64,000 nt of DNA from Azomonas tarimensis (GCF_042648805.1 NZ_JBHRXZ010000016.1:62001-126000), one strand, 5' to 3'. Shown: positions 1 through 9,073, counted from the stretch's first letter. Translations and numbers: made by a program. The notes: generated from the letters alone by a model not told the origin.

Positions 1-688
1 CGAACGCGAAGTGCCCCGCGAACATGCTGCTGACCGCCAGCACATGGCCCATGAAGACGCGATTGCGCAGGGCACTCAGGTAGTTGCCGAGAATCATTCC
101 CGGACTCAGCGACTGGCGCTGCTCCGGCTTCAGCGACTCCGGCAGCGCCATCGCGACGAACACCAGGGCCAGCAACCCGTAGAGCACCAGCGCGGCGAAG
201 ATCGCCTGCCAGCCGAACTGCAACAGCACCCCGCCAATGATCGGGCCCAGGGCCGGCGCCACCGCCAGAATGCTGCCCATCAGCGCCAATACGCGCGTGG
301 CCTCCACATTGGAAAAGGTATCTCGCACCACCGCCCGGCCAAGCACCATTCCCGAGGCGGCCCCGAACGCCTGCAGAAAGCGAAACACCAGAAGCACGGG
401 AATGCTCTCCGCCAGCATGCAGGCGATGCTGCCCAGGGTGAACAGCCCCAGCCCGCCCAGCAGCATCGGCCGGCGACCGAAGCGGTCGGCCAGCGGGCCG
501 TACAGCAGCTGCGAGATGGCCAGCCCCGCCATGTAGGCGGTGAGGGTCAGCTGGATCTGGTCGGCACCTACGCCAAACACCCGCGCCATGGTGGGAAACG
601 CCGGTGTATACAGGGCCGTGGCCAACGGCCCGATAGCCGAGATGGCAGCGAGCATGAGGGCCGTCAGGCCCGGGGTGAGGCGGATCAT
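1..688 (-). CDS. Bcr/CflA-type MFS multidrug transporter, N-terminal part
   Basis: The gene begins at the ATG at 688 and runs off the left edge, so 229 codons are visible. The translation starts MIRLTPGLTALMLAAISAIG and shows six hydrophobic segments. The MFS loop 2-3 signature is clear (GPLADRFGRRPMLLGG), and the family C motif follows in the fifth helix (ALGPIIGG). This pattern fits the 12-helix drug/H+ antiporters of the Bcr/CflA group, which act in the inner membrane. It lies on the same strand as the FAD monooxygenase gene at 828-1955, but a strong hairpin terminator separates them, so it is probably transcribed alone. Whether it exports a drug or an aromatic intermediate cannot be told. 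The C-terminal half is outside the window. Confidence 0.85.
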   Translation of the reverse strand, partial: MIRLTPGLTALMLAAISAIGPLATALYTPAFPTMARVFGVGADQIQLTLTAYMAGLAISQLLYGPLADRFGRRPMLLGGLGLFTLGSIACMLAESIPVLLVFRFLQAFGAASGMVLGRAVVRDTFSNVEATRVLALMGSILAVAPALGPIIGGVLLQFGWQAIFAALVLYGLLALVFVAMALPESLKPEQRQSLSPGMILGNYLSALRNRVFMGHVLAVSSMFAGHFAF

Positions 689-781
689 TGTTCTACCTTG
701 TATGAGACGCGGCCCAGGCAATCCCGAACCGCTCGAAGAATGGAGCACTGCATGGGGACCGGCGTTCCGGCGGAACGCAAA

Positions 782-803
782 AACCGCGGCCGGGGCCGCG
801 GTT
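782..803 (-). terminator. Rho-independent terminator after the FAD monooxygenase gene
   Basis: The inverted repeat AACCGCGGCC-GG-GGCCGCGGTT, read on the minus strand, is followed by a run of T. It lies 24 bases past the stop of the gene at 828-1955. Confidence 0.8.
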
Positions 804-827
804 CGGATCAGCGCCAGGGTGCCTGGC

Positions 828-1955
828 TCAGATGGGCTGCGCAGTGACCTCCAGCATCTTCTTCACCAGTCCGATGCGATCGAAGCTATGGTCGCGCTCC
901 ATCTCCTTGTCGCCCGCCATGATGGAGCTTTCGGCAATGAACCGGCAACGCTCGAAGCGCCGGGCCATGAAACGCTGCAACCGCTCCTCGAGGGTACCTT
1001 CTCCGATGATCTCCTCGCTCAGCACCACCGCATCCTCGATGGCCATCCCGGCGCCCTGCCCCAGATGTGGCGTGGCGGCATGTACCGCGTCGCCGATCAG
1101 CACCACACGGCCTCTGAACCAGGGTTCGGCGACGAAGATCACCTCCATCGGCTTGTAGACCACCTGACGGCTGTCGGTAATCTGCTCCGCCAACTTGCCG
1201 ACAAGCCCTCCGAAACCGGCCAGCCGCTCGCGCATTCTGCCGGCCAGCTCGGCCTGCTCCATGTAGGGATTGTCCGGCTCGTGGCTGGTGACATACATGT
1301 ACATCAGGTCATCGGCCAGCGGCACCAGCCCGGCGTTGCCGTGCTCGCCCTGGAAATGAGCCAGGTGATCGATTTCCGCCGGCCGCGGGAAGTTGTAGCG
1401 CCACACCGCCTGGCCGGTGAAGCGCGGCGTATAGGTGTCACCGAACAACATCCCGCGCATGCGCGAGAACAGCCCATCGGCGCCGATGACCAGGTCGTAG
1501 CGGCCGGCGCTGCCGTCGGTGAACCGCACGTCGACCCCCTGCGCGTCCTGGCCCAGGCTTTCCACCGACATGCCCAGGGTCACCTTCGCTCCCAACTCCA
1601 TGGCCCGCCGGCTGAGCAACTCGTGCAGCGCGAGGCGCGACATGCCGATGTTCGCCGGGTACTGGTCGCCCACCAGGCTCTTGCCGGGGATGCGTACCAG
1701 CCGGGTGCCGGTGGCGCCGTCGTAGATGCCCACGTCGGAAAACCCGAACCCGGCCTTGAGGTAATCATCGGCCAGGCCGAGCCGGGCCATCTCCCGCACC
1801 ACGTTGGCCTGCTGGATGATGCCCACGCCATAAACCGTCCACTCGGACTTGAGCTCCACCAGATCGACACCGATGCCCTGGCGCCGCAACGCAATCGCCG
1901 CGCACAACCCACCGATCCCGCCACCGACCACCAGCACCTTGCTCACCTGACCCAT
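828..1955 (-). CDS. FAD-dependent aromatic monooxygenase (copy 1)
   Basis: A single-component flavoprotein hydroxylase of 375 residues, in the salicylate/p-hydroxybenzoate hydroxylase class. The N-terminal dinucleotide-binding motif GGGIGGLCAAIALRRQG is followed by the mid-protein DG motif (VIGADGLFSRMR) and the second FAD motif GDAVHAATPHLGQGAGMA. The start is set at 1955 because AGGAGG precedes it; a longer frame reaching 2303 has no such signal and adds no family sequence. It closely resembles the monooxygenase at 32234-33358 along its whole length, down to an identical end (LEVTAQPI), so the two are paralogues. It is expected to hydroxylate an aromatic ring using NAD(P)H and O2; the substrate is unknown. 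A 35-bp LysR-type site lies 99 bases upstream. Confidence 0.85.
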   Translation of the reverse strand: MGQVSKVLVVGGGIGGLCAAIALRRQGIGVDLVELKSEWTVYGVGIIQQANVVREMARLGLADDYLKAGFGFSDVGIYDGATGTRLVRIPGKSLVGDQYPANIGMSRLALHELLSRRAMELGAKVTLGMSVESLGQDAQGVDVRFTDGSAGRYDLVIGADGLFSRMRGMLFGDTYTPRFTGQAVWRYNFPRPAEIDHLAHFQGEHGNAGLVPLADDLMYMYVTSHEPDNPYMEQAELAGRMRERLAGFGGLVGKLAEQITDSRQVVYKPMEVIFVAEPWFRGRVVLIGDAVHAATPHLGQGAGMAIEDAVVLSEEIIGEGTLEERLQRFMARRFERCRFIAESSIMAGDKEMERDHSFDRIGLVKKMLEVTAQPI

Positions 1956-2053
1956 TGCATACCTCCTGGTTGTTGTTATGAGGTCACCTTGCCGCGCCCG
2001 GCCATGGGAACCGGGACGCGCAATGGGCGTTAACCTAGAGAGGCCAAGCGACC

Positions 2054-2088
2054 TTGACCAATCGCAAGTGGGGATGTGATGTATCGCG
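2054..2088 (-). promoter_or_regulatory. LysR-type operator, copy 1 of 5, upstream of FAD monooxygenase 1
   Basis: The plus strand reads TTGACCAATCG at one end and GTATCGCG at the other. The same 35-base layout recurs at 10581-10615 and 33492-33526. Read toward the gene, TTGGTC, an 18-base gap and TAGGTT make a plausible -35/-10 pair immediately downstream. Confidence 0.65.
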
Positions 2089-2154
2089 GCAGGCGATAGG
2101 TTGGTGGAAGTAGCCAGAGCCGTGGAAATACCTGATGGAAATGCTAACGCCCAG

Positions 2155-3174
2155 TCAGAAGCCTTCCAGCACAATCTTGCCCTTTGCCTTACCGCTTTCG
2201 AGCAGTGCATGGGCACGACGAAGATTGTCGGCGCTGATGCGCCCATAGTTGTCGCCAACGGTGGTGCGCAGGACGCCCGCATCAATCTGCCGCGCAACTT
2301 CATTGAGTATGTTGTGCTGCTCCTGCATGTCCTCTGTCTCGTACAGCGAGCGGGTGTACATCAGCTCCCAGTGCAGCGACAGGCTCTTTCGCTTTAGCGG
2401 TACGACGTCCAGCGTAGCCGGATCATCGATCAGTCCCAGCCTGCCCTGGGGCTTCAGCGACTCGATGATTTGCTCGTAGTGCCGGTCGGTCTGGGTCAGG
2501 CTTGCGACATAGCTGACTTCTGGGATACCGATGCGCTTGAGCTCGTCGCTGAGCGGCTTGGTGTGGTCGATGACATGATGCGCGCCAAGCTCGGTGACCC
2601 AAGCTTGAGTCTCAGGGCGCGAAGCCGTACCAATGATGGTCAAGCCAGTGAACTGCCTCGCCAGCTGAGTCAAGATCGAACCCACCCCACCTGCAGCGCC
2701 AATGATCAACAGTGTTTCGCCTCGGTCGGAGGTATCGCGTGCAACACCGAGGCGATCAAAGAGCAACTCCCAAGCAGTCAGGGACGTCAGGGGCAGTGCC
2801 GCAGCCTGGGCGAACTCCAGCGACTGCGGCATCGATCCGACAATGCGCTCGTCTACCAGCTGCAATTCACTGTTGCTGCCTGGGCGGATCAGCGACCCGG
2901 CGTACCAGACCTTGTCACCGGGCTCGAACAGCGTTACGTCGGAACCGACCGACTTGACCACGCCGGCCGCGTCCCAGCCGAGTATGCGCGGCTGGCTTTC
3001 GTCCGCGTGCGGTACGTAGCCCTGCCGCACCTTGGTATCGACGGGATTGACCGATACGGCTTTGACTTCTACCAGCAGATCGCGCGGCCCCGGCACTGGC
3101 TCGGGTAGATCGATCTCCACGAGGGCGTCAGGGTTCTCAACAGGCAGGCATTGGAAGTGTGCAATCGCTTTCAT
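2155..3174 (-). CDS. Zinc-type alcohol dehydrogenase-like / quinone oxidoreductase (MDR family)
   Basis: A medium-chain reductase of 339 residues. It has the N-terminal GroES-like fold (MKAIAHFQCLPVENPDALVEI), a glycine-rich nucleotide-binding stretch (LLIIGAAGGVGSILTQLA) that suits NADPH, and the usual C-terminal end GKAKGKIVLEGF. The catalytic-zinc cysteine/histidine set of true alcohol dehydrogenases is not seen, so reduction of a quinone, enone or aldehyde is more likely than alcohol oxidation. The start at 3174 is an ATG with AGGAG upstream. It lies 10 bases after the small monooxygenase gene and in line with another MDR gene at 3579-4568, suggesting a three-gene redox operon. The physiological substrate is not known. 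Confidence 0.8.
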   Translation of the reverse strand: MKAIAHFQCLPVENPDALVEIDLPEPVPGPRDLLVEVKAVSVNPVDTKVRQGYVPHADESQPRILGWDAAGVVKSVGSDVTLFEPGDKVWYAGSLIRPGSNSELQLVDERIVGSMPQSLEFAQAAALPLTSLTAWELLFDRLGVARDTSDRGETLLIIGAAGGVGSILTQLARQFTGLTIIGTASRPETQAWVTELGAHHVIDHTKPLSDELKRIGIPEVSYVASLTQTDRHYEQIIESLKPQGRLGLIDDPATLDVVPLKRKSLSLHWELMYTRSLYETEDMQEQHNILNEVARQIDAGVLRTTVGDNYGRISADNLRRAHALLESGKAKGKIVLEGF

Positions 3175-3184
3175 TCGGAGCTCC

Positions 3185-3478
3185 TCAGGAGACGCGGTAC
3201 ATTTTCGTGACGGAGAATTTTTCAGCAGCGCACTCGATGACTGGTAGCGCCGCCTGGAAATTCGGAGTCGCTTCGTGCGCAGTCAGTGCCGTTTCGTCCC
3301 GCCACTGTTCGACCATATGAAAGGTTCGAGCCTGCTCGGCATCTTTGTGAAAGTCGTATTGGATACCGTCCGCTTCGGCTCGACTTGGGCCCTGTAGCCC
3401 CTGGAGCGTCTGCTGGAGTTCGGCTTCGAAGCCGGCATTCGCGACCAGCGTGGCAACCAGTGTGAGAGGGGTGGTCAT
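3185..3478 (-). CDS. Antibiotic biosynthesis monooxygenase (ABM) domain protein, putative quinol monooxygenase
   Basis: A single-domain protein of 97 residues with the ABM/YgiN pattern: TLVATLVANAGFEAELQQTL at the start, the central YDFHKDAEQARTFHMVEQW with a conserved aromatic-rich strand, and a short C-terminal strand. These small dimeric ferredoxin-like proteins use no cofactor and oxidise quinols or polyphenols, or protect against them. The start at 3478 has GGAGG seven bases before it; a longer upstream frame is not supported. It sits between two MDR reductase genes and is separated from the downstream one by only 10 bases, so a joint role in quinone or reactive carbonyl handling is likely. 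Confidence 0.8.
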   Translation of the reverse strand: MTTPLTLVATLVANAGFEAELQQTLQGLQGPSRAEADGIQYDFHKDAEQARTFHMVEQWRDETALTAHEATPNFQAALPVIECAAEKFSVTKMYRVS

Positions 3479-3578
3479 CAAACCTCCTGTCTGTGTGCGA
3501 TATAAGAGAATGCATTGGCTGGCACGGGTATATCGAAGATGTCCATGCCGGCCATGCGGCGATGAAGCTAAACCTGTG

Positions 3579-4568
3579 TTACAGCGCGACAACAATCTTG
3601 CCCACCTGGGCATTCGACTCCATATAGCGGTGAGCCTCGGCCATCTCGTCGAAGCCGAATGTACGGTCGATTACCGGTCGCAGCTGTCCGCCAGCGAGCC
3701 CTTCGTTGATGAAGTGCTTGGCCCGTTCGAGTTTTTCCTGATTCTGGGTAATTTCGAAAAGCTGATAACCGCGCAGCGTCAAATGCTTGCCGAGCAAATC
3801 CATGACCGATACCGGGATATCCCGACTGTCCAAAGCGCCGTACTGAAAGAAGATTCCATGCATGGATAGCGCCTTGAGTACCAAGGCCACGTCGGGCCCG
3901 CCCACCGGATCGAAGGCCATGCGCGCGCCCTGTCCATGGGTAATCGCCATGATTTCGGCCACCATGTCCTGTTCCTGGGTCGCAATGACTGCCGCAGCCC
4001 CGGCCTGGATCAAGGCTTCACGCTTGTCGCTGGTGCGGGTCAGCGCCACGGGGATGGCGCCTACCATGTTCGCAATCTGAATCGCGGCCAGCCCCACACT
4101 GCTCGATGCAGCACGAATCAGCACCGCCTCGCCCGCCTGCAGCCCGCCGAGTTCGATCAGAGCGCCATAGGCCGTGACAAACTTCATCCAGGCTGCCGCT
4201 GCCTCGACGAAAGAAAGCGCCTCCGGGTGCTTAACCACCGCATGCGCCGGGGCGTTGACCAACTCCCCATACAAGCCATATTCGGCAAAGGAGAAAGCTG
4301 GCACTACGCTGACGGCATCGCCAGGGGCGAAACCGACCACATCGGAACCGATTGCCGACACTGTTCCAGCCGCCTCATAGCCCAACATGGCGGGGAAGTT
4401 CGGTTCAATAACGTACTGGCCTGTGCGGTACATCACCTCGGCCCGGTTGATGCCGAGCGCCTTGACGCGAATTTGAACTTCGTTCGGGCCGGGGGCCGGC
4501 ACGTCGACTTCGTCGATCTGGAGAACCTCGGGGCCACCGGTGCGATGAAAGCGTATGACGCGCGACAT
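3579..4568 (-). CDS. Zinc-binding-type dehydrogenase / quinone oxidoreductase (MDR family)
   Basis: A medium-chain dehydrogenase/reductase of 329 residues with N-terminal MSRVIRFHRTGGPEVLQI, the typical opening of NADPH:quinone reductases. The substrate loop RTGQYVIEPNFPAMLGYEAAG follows, then a nucleotide-binding segment around residue 150 (VLIRAASSSVGLAAIQIANM). The usual GAAGGVG core is changed to AASSSVG, as in some quinone reductases of this branch. There are no catalytic zinc ligands. It is probably the first gene of the 4568-2155 set. The 100 bases between it and the ABM gene may carry a second promoter. Expected reaction: NADPH-dependent reduction of a quinone or alpha,beta-unsaturated ketone. 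Confidence 0.8.
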   Translation of the reverse strand: MSRVIRFHRTGGPEVLQIDEVDVPAPGPNEVQIRVKALGINRAEVMYRTGQYVIEPNFPAMLGYEAAGTVSAIGSDVVGFAPGDAVSVVPAFSFAEYGLYGELVNAPAHAVVKHPEALSFVEAAAAWMKFVTAYGALIELGGLQAGEAVLIRAASSSVGLAAIQIANMVGAIPVALTRTSDKREALIQAGAAAVIATQEQDMVAEIMAITHGQGARMAFDPVGGPDVALVLKALSMHGIFFQYGALDSRDIPVSVMDLLGKHLTLRGYQLFEITQNQEKLERAKHFINEGLAGGQLRPVIDRTFGFDEMAEAHRYMESNAQVGKIVVAL

Positions 4569-4827
4569 AGCGTAATCCTCAGCTAATTATTACGAAGGGG
4601 CCGAGCCATGGACCGCTCAGCCAGGCAGCCACCAGCGCCCATAGGCACTGGGCAGGACGATTAGCGGCCACTCAAAGGTTCCTCACGGACAGCCCCCAAT
4701 TCTCTTGCGCTGGCGACGGAGCTGCCGCCTGCAATCTGATGGTCGACGCAAGAGAGGCGGCCAGCTGTCGTATGCATCGTGGGAAACTAGTCGTCCGGTT
4801 TTTTGAACGCCTTTTCCTCCCGTCAAT

Positions 4828-4850
4828 CGAAATATCGTTGCCATATTTCG
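4828..4850. promoter_or_regulatory. Perfect inverted repeat before the hybrid kinase gene
   Basis: CGAAATAT, seven bases, ATATTTCG. It ends next to the GGAG ribosome-binding site of the kinase gene. It could be an operator or a leader hairpin. The rest of the 290-base gap (4569-4858) shows no gene. Confidence 0.4.
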
Positions 4851-4858
4851 GAGTAGTC

Positions 4859-7039
4859 ATGGTGGGTGCGGATAATGAGCAGGTATTGCTGCGCCAACGG
4901 AAGGTCATGGCCGAGTTCGGTGAGCTAGCCCTCAGATCGCAAGACTTAGATGAAATTCTGACCGAAGCGTGCCGCTTGGTCAGCGGGGCCCTGGGCACTC
5001 ACCTCGCCAAGTTTCTGGAATTCAGTGAGGATCGCAAGGCGGTATTGCTTCGAAATGGCGTCGGCTGGAAGCCCGGACTAGTTGGCCATCTCTCGCTAAG
5101 CGTCGATGAGGGCACACCTGAATGGTACTCGCTGCTAAAAAATGCATCAGTAGTATCTCCGGATATTAGTACGGAAGATCGATTTTGCTACCGCAGGTTC
5201 CTCATTGATCACGGCGGCAAGGCCTTTATAAACGTTTTGGTGAAAAGCCGAGACGAGGCCATGCCCTACGGAATCTTCGAGGTCGACAGTACTGAGCCAC
5301 GGGACTTTTCAGACAGCGACGTAGACTTCCTGCGCAGTTATGCCAACCTGCTAGCGGGAGCTATTTCTCGCTGCCGGGCTACAGACGCTCTGGAAGAATC
5401 TGAAAGGCAATTGCGTGAAAGCGAGAGGCACCTCCGCCGTTCTGTCGAACTCAACCCGCAGTTACCCTGGACAGCTGATCCTGAAGGGCGAGTGATATCG
5501 GTTGATGCTCGTTGGCTGGCAATTGCCGGGGCGAACCGCGACAAATGTACTGGGCATGAATGGAAAAATCTGGTTCACCCTGATGACATCGTACAAATGA
5601 TGGCGGTCTGGGAAAGGTCGGTCGCGACACTTGAACCTTATGATTTTCAGGCCCGCTTTCTTAATGCCGCGGGTGAGTACATCTGGTTCAGAACCAGAGC
5701 CTTCTCTAGCCTTAACGAGCACGGCCTATGCGAGCAGTGGTACGGAACATTAGAAGATATCAGCGACCGCATTCAGCTTGAGGATGCTTTACGTGAGTGG
5801 AATGGAGAGCTAGAAGCGCGCATCCAGGACCGAACCCGGCAGTTCGAGAAATCGCAGGGTGAACACGCCGCCGCTGAAGAAAGGCTTAGACAAAGTCAAA
5901 AGATGGAAGCCGTGGGCCAGCTGACTGGCGGCATCGCGCATGACTTCAACAACATGCTCGCAAGCGTAGCCACGAGCCTCGAGCTGATGCAGCGACGAAT
6001 CGATGCAGGCAAGTTCGAAAAACTGAGCCATTACGTTACGTTGGCCATGACGTCCGTAAAGCGAGCGGCCGCCCTGACGCATCGACTGTTGGCTTTTTCG
6101 CGACAGCAGACACTCGACCCAAAGCCTGTTCAAGCCAGCCAGATCATTGCTGGGATGGAAGACCTGATCCGCCGTACGGTAGGGCCAAGCACCATTGTCG
6201 AAACCAAGCTCAGGGCTAACGACACGATTCTCTGTGATCCCAATCAATTTGAGAACGCTCTGCTCAATCTCGCCATCAATGCGCGGGACGCCATGCCAGC
6301 GGGTGGTTCCCTCAATATCGAAACACGGCGGCATAGCATTCAAGGCGACGTCGCAACAGAGCGAGATCTTCCCCCCGGTGAATACATCGGTGTTTCAGTG
6401 ACAGATACCGGAATCGGGATGACTCCAGAAGTACTCGCCCGTGCGTTCGATCCTTTCTTCACAACGAAGAAAAGCGGAGAGGGAACGGGCCTAGGCCTAT
6501 CCATGATCTATGGTTTTACTCAGCAATCAGGAGGCCAGGCGCGCATACATAGTCAACCGGGCATGGGCACCACTGTCACGTTGTATTTTCGCTGGCACGA
6601 GCAAGAAGCCCTTCAGAGCGAGATACAAGCGACTGGTACCGTAAGGCTTCCCGGTGCAGCCAATAACGAAACCATACTCTTCGTCGACGACGAGGTAACG
6701 GTGCGCCAGGTGGCGTGCGAAGTCCTTCGCGAACTCGGCTATCGAGTCGTGGAAGCTGTTGACAGCAAATCAGCACTTTCGCAATCCCAGAAGCTAGAGA
6801 ATGTTGATCTATTGATTGCTGACATCGGCTTGCCAGGTCATATAAACGGTATCGGCCTGGCGGAAATGGTTCAAAAAAGCCACCCGAAGCTGAAGGTGCT
6901 TTTCATTACTGGTTTTGCCTCAAGTCCTATTTTAGAACAAGCGAATCAGCGACCTGATGCCGAGCTGCTTGCAAAACCCTTCACGCTGGAAGAGCTGACC
7001 ATTGAGATACGCAACTTGCTAGATCGCCAAAATGATTGA
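4859..7039 (+). CDS. GAF-PAS hybrid sensor histidine kinase with receiver domain
   Basis: A cytoplasmic hybrid kinase of 726 residues with no membrane segments. Order: GAF domain (about 15-170), PAS domain with PAC tail (about 195-315), coiled coil, H-box GGIAHDFNNMLAS (about 355), ATP-binding N box NLAINARDAM and G boxes DTGIGM and GTGLGLSMIYGF. The C-terminal receiver (about 600-720) has acidic pocket VDDE, phospho-acceptor in LIADIGLPG and lysine in LLAKPF. ATG 4859 is chosen because GGAG precedes it; an in-frame ATG at 4739 lacks a good signal. No response regulator with an output domain is adjacent, so the partner is encoded elsewhere. The base composition is noticeably less GC-rich than its neighbours, which may point to a separate origin. 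Ligand unknown. Confidence 0.85.
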   Translation: MVGADNEQVLLRQRKVMAEFGELALRSQDLDEILTEACRLVSGALGTHLAKFLEFSEDRKAVLLRNGVGWKPGLVGHLSLSVDEGTPEWYSLLKNASVVSPDISTEDRFCYRRFLIDHGGKAFINVLVKSRDEAMPYGIFEVDSTEPRDFSDSDVDFLRSYANLLAGAISRCRATDALEESERQLRESERHLRRSVELNPQLPWTADPEGRVISVDARWLAIAGANRDKCTGHEWKNLVHPDDIVQMMAVWERSVATLEPYDFQARFLNAAGEYIWFRTRAFSSLNEHGLCEQWYGTLEDISDRIQLEDALREWNGELEARIQDRTRQFEKSQGEHAAAEERLRQSQKMEAVGQLTGGIAHDFNNMLASVATSLELMQRRIDAGKFEKLSHYVTLAMTSVKRAAALTHRLLAFSRQQTLDPKPVQASQIIAGMEDLIRRTVGPSTIVETKLRANDTILCDPNQFENALLNLAINARDAMPAGGSLNIETRRHSIQGDVATERDLPPGEYIGVSVTDTGIGMTPEVLARAFDPFFTTKKSGEGTGLGLSMIYGFTQQSGGQARIHSQPGMGTTVTLYFRWHEQEALQSEIQATGTVRLPGAANNETILFVDDEVTVRQVACEVLRELGYRVVEAVDSKSALSQSQKLENVDLLIADIGLPGHINGIGLAEMVQKSHPKLKVLFITGFASSPILEQANQRPDAELLAKPFTLEELTIEIRNLLDRQND

Positions 7040-7135
7040 TTCGAGGTGACGCAGCGTATCGTTTCGGTTGTATGGGCTTGCCAGCCCCAGCCCGAGACCC
7101 TGCCGCCCGCCCCGCCACAACCGCCAGCCCCCGCT

Positions 7136-8086
7136 CTACCCACCCCCCAACGCCCGCCCGATCAACCGCCCTACATCCCCGTCATCCCTGAACCCCAACT
7201 CCCGAGCGGCGCACGCTTCCAGCGGCGGATACCGGCCGAAGGCCGCTTCGAGCCCTTCGTCCGGTGCGTAGCTCACCCGTGCGCGGCGGTCGTCGCCGAA
7301 GCGTTGGCAGAGGCCGTCGATCAGCCCGGCCATGCTCAGCCGCAGCACTGGCAGGGCCAGGCTGCGCCGGGCGCTCAAGGCTTCGGCGGGCAAGGTGGCG
7401 GCGTGGAGCAGGTTGTCCACGCAGCAGCCCACCGACATCCACCAGGCCGTGGCCTCGGGTGAGACCGGGCAGACGAAGGCTTCGCCGGCGCGCAGTTTCC
7501 AGAATACGTCGCTCATGAACGCCGACAGCAGTCCCGATGGCTGCGGTGGCCGGGCGACGATGCCGGGCAGGCGCAGGCTGCAACCTTCCACCCAGCCCCG
7601 GCGGCTGTAGTCGTCGATGAGGGTTTCGCCCACCAGCTTCTGCGCCGCATAGCTGAGCCGCGGACGCGGCGGCGTGTCGTCGGTCACCCGTGCCGGCATC
7701 GACGCGCCGTATACGGCGATGGTGCTGGCGAACACCAGTCGGGCGGGCTTTTCCTGCTGCCGCAGCAGTTCGAGGATCTGCTCGGTGGCGGCGAGGTTCA
7801 CTTGCCGCCCGAGGTCGAAGTTTCGCTCGGCCATGCCGCCGGGGATGCTGGCCAGGTGGAACACCACTTCCAGCGGCGCCTGGCCGAAGGTGTCGGCGAG
7901 CAGGGCCGGATCGGCGATGCTGCCGGGGACCTGCCGCACCCGCGGGTCACGCGCCGGCTCGGCAAAGGCCATGTCCATCAGCACAAGTTCGCTGAACCGA
8001 CGGCCCGCGACGGCGCCCTCCTCCAGCAGCCGGCGCACCAGATGGCTGCCAACGAACCCGTTGGCGCCGGTTACGAGCACGCGCAT
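7136..8086 (-). CDS. NAD-dependent epimerase/dehydratase, D-erythronate dehydrogenase-like (SDR)
   Basis: An extended short-chain dehydrogenase of 316 residues. The N-terminal Rossmann motif TGANGFVGSHLVRRLLEEG is intact. The serine-rich strand LVFASTIAVYG and the catalytic tyrosine-lysine pair in YAAQKLVGE follow at about 150-155. The overall pattern (SIPGGMAERNFDLGRQVN) resembles the DenD-type D-erythronate/threonate 2-dehydrogenases. It is the last gene of the 10539-7136 operon, 3 bases after the FAH-family gene, so it probably oxidises an acid released in this pathway rather than a nucleotide sugar. The C-terminal end runs into a C-rich untranslated stretch (7040-7135) with no gene. Confidence 0.8.
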   Translation of the reverse strand: MRVLVTGANGFVGSHLVRRLLEEGAVAGRRFSELVLMDMAFAEPARDPRVRQVPGSIADPALLADTFGQAPLEVVFHLASIPGGMAERNFDLGRQVNLAATEQILELLRQQEKPARLVFASTIAVYGASMPARVTDDTPPRPRLSYAAQKLVGETLIDDYSRRGWVEGCSLRLPGIVARPPQPSGLLSAFMSDVFWKLRAGEAFVCPVSPEATAWWMSVGCCVDNLLHAATLPAEALSARRSLALPVLRLSMAGLIDGLCQRFGDDRRARVSYAPDEGLEAAFGRYPPLEACAARELGFRDDGDVGRLIGRALGGG

Positions 8087-8089
8087 GGG

Positions 8090-9073
8090 CTACTCCTCGC
8101 TCGATACGTAACGGTTGTCGACAGCGCCGAACAGGCTCGTGCCGTCGCTGCCCAGCATTTCGAAACGCAGCCGTTCGCCAAAGCGGATGAAGGGCGTGTA
8201 CGCCTCGCCGTGTTCGAGCATTTCCAGCGCCCGGCGCTCGGCCAGGCAGCTCGATCCGACGGTCTTGTGGTCGCGATTGGAGAAGGTCCCGGTGCCGAGC
8301 ATGGTGCCGGCGCCGAGGTTGCGGTTGTAGGCCAGATGGCTCAGCAGCTGGCCAAAGCTGAAGTCCATCTCGCGACCGTTGGGATGGCCGAACCATTCGC
8401 CGTTGCGCGTCACCTTCAGGTCCAGCGCGACCCGTCCGTTCTGCCAGGCGTCCCCCAGTTCGTCCGGAGTGACGGCCACCGGGGCGAACACGGTGGCCGG
8501 CTTGGCCTGGATGAAGCCGAAGCCCATGGCCATCTCCCGCGGCAGATGCCCGCGCATCGAGACATCGTTGAACAGCGCCAGCAGGCGGATGCTCGCTTCG
8601 CAGCGCGCAGGGTCGGCACCCATGGGGATCGGTCCGGTGATGGCGGCCACCTCCCCCTCGAAGTCGCAACCGTCCGCCTCGCTGGGAAAGGCGTAGTCGT
8701 CGCAGGGGCCGCGGAAATCGTCGCCCTGGCGCTGGATCAGGATCGGCACGCCAGCCGGCACCTTTACCGTCAGGTTGAAGGCGCGCTCCATGATGCTGCC
8801 GTGGTTGAGAAAGGCCGAGGCGTCGACGAACTGGTAGGCCCGTGGCAGCGGCGCCATGGCCTGGGCCGGATCGAAGGCGAAGGCGCCAGGCACATCGCCG
8901 GCGTTGAGGGCGTCGTACAGCGATTGCAGGCGCGGGGCGCAGGTGTCCCAGGCTTCCAGGGCCTGTTGCAGGGTACTGGCAATGTCCTCGGTGGAGGCTG
9001 CCTGCTCCAGGTTGCGGGAGACCACCACCAGGCGGCCGTCAGGGCTGCCGTCTTTGAGCGTCGCAAGTTTCAT
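8090..9073 (-). CDS. Fumarylacetoacetate hydrolase (FAH) family protein
   Basis: An FAH-fold protein of 327 residues. The N-terminal part (MKLATLKDGSPDGRLVVVSR) is followed by the FAH core. The metal site lies in DDYAFPSEADGCDFEGEVA, with the paired acidic residues after it, and the C-terminal barrel has NGREMDFSFGQLLSHLAYNR and GTGTFSNRD. Members cleave C-C bonds of diketo acids or hydrate and decarboxylate products of ring fission. It is the third gene of an operon that starts with a Rieske ferredoxin and an SMP-30 lactonase, and only 3 bases from the next gene. A step late in aromatic ring breakdown is the natural reading; the exact substrate cannot be assigned. Confidence 0.85.
   Translation of the reverse strand: MKLATLKDGSPDGRLVVVSRNLEQAASTEDIASTLQQALEAWDTCAPRLQSLYDALNAGDVPGAFAFDPAQAMAPLPRAYQFVDASAFLNHGSIMERAFNLTVKVPAGVPILIQRQGDDFRGPCDDYAFPSEADGCDFEGEVAAITGPIPMGADPARCEASIRLLALFNDVSMRGHLPREMAMGFGFIQAKPATVFAPVAVTPDELGDAWQNGRVALDLKVTRNGEWFGHPNGREMDFSFGQLLSHLAYNRNLGAGTMLGTGTFSNRDHKTVGSSCLAERRALEMLEHGEAYTPFIRFGERLRFEMLGSDGTSLFGAVDNRYVSSEE

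Noticed and set aside
1956..2303. Longer N-terminus of FAD monooxygenase 1
   Set aside because: It would cover the operator and promoter; the ATG at 1955 has a perfect ribosome-binding site and begins the FAD motif as in copy 2.
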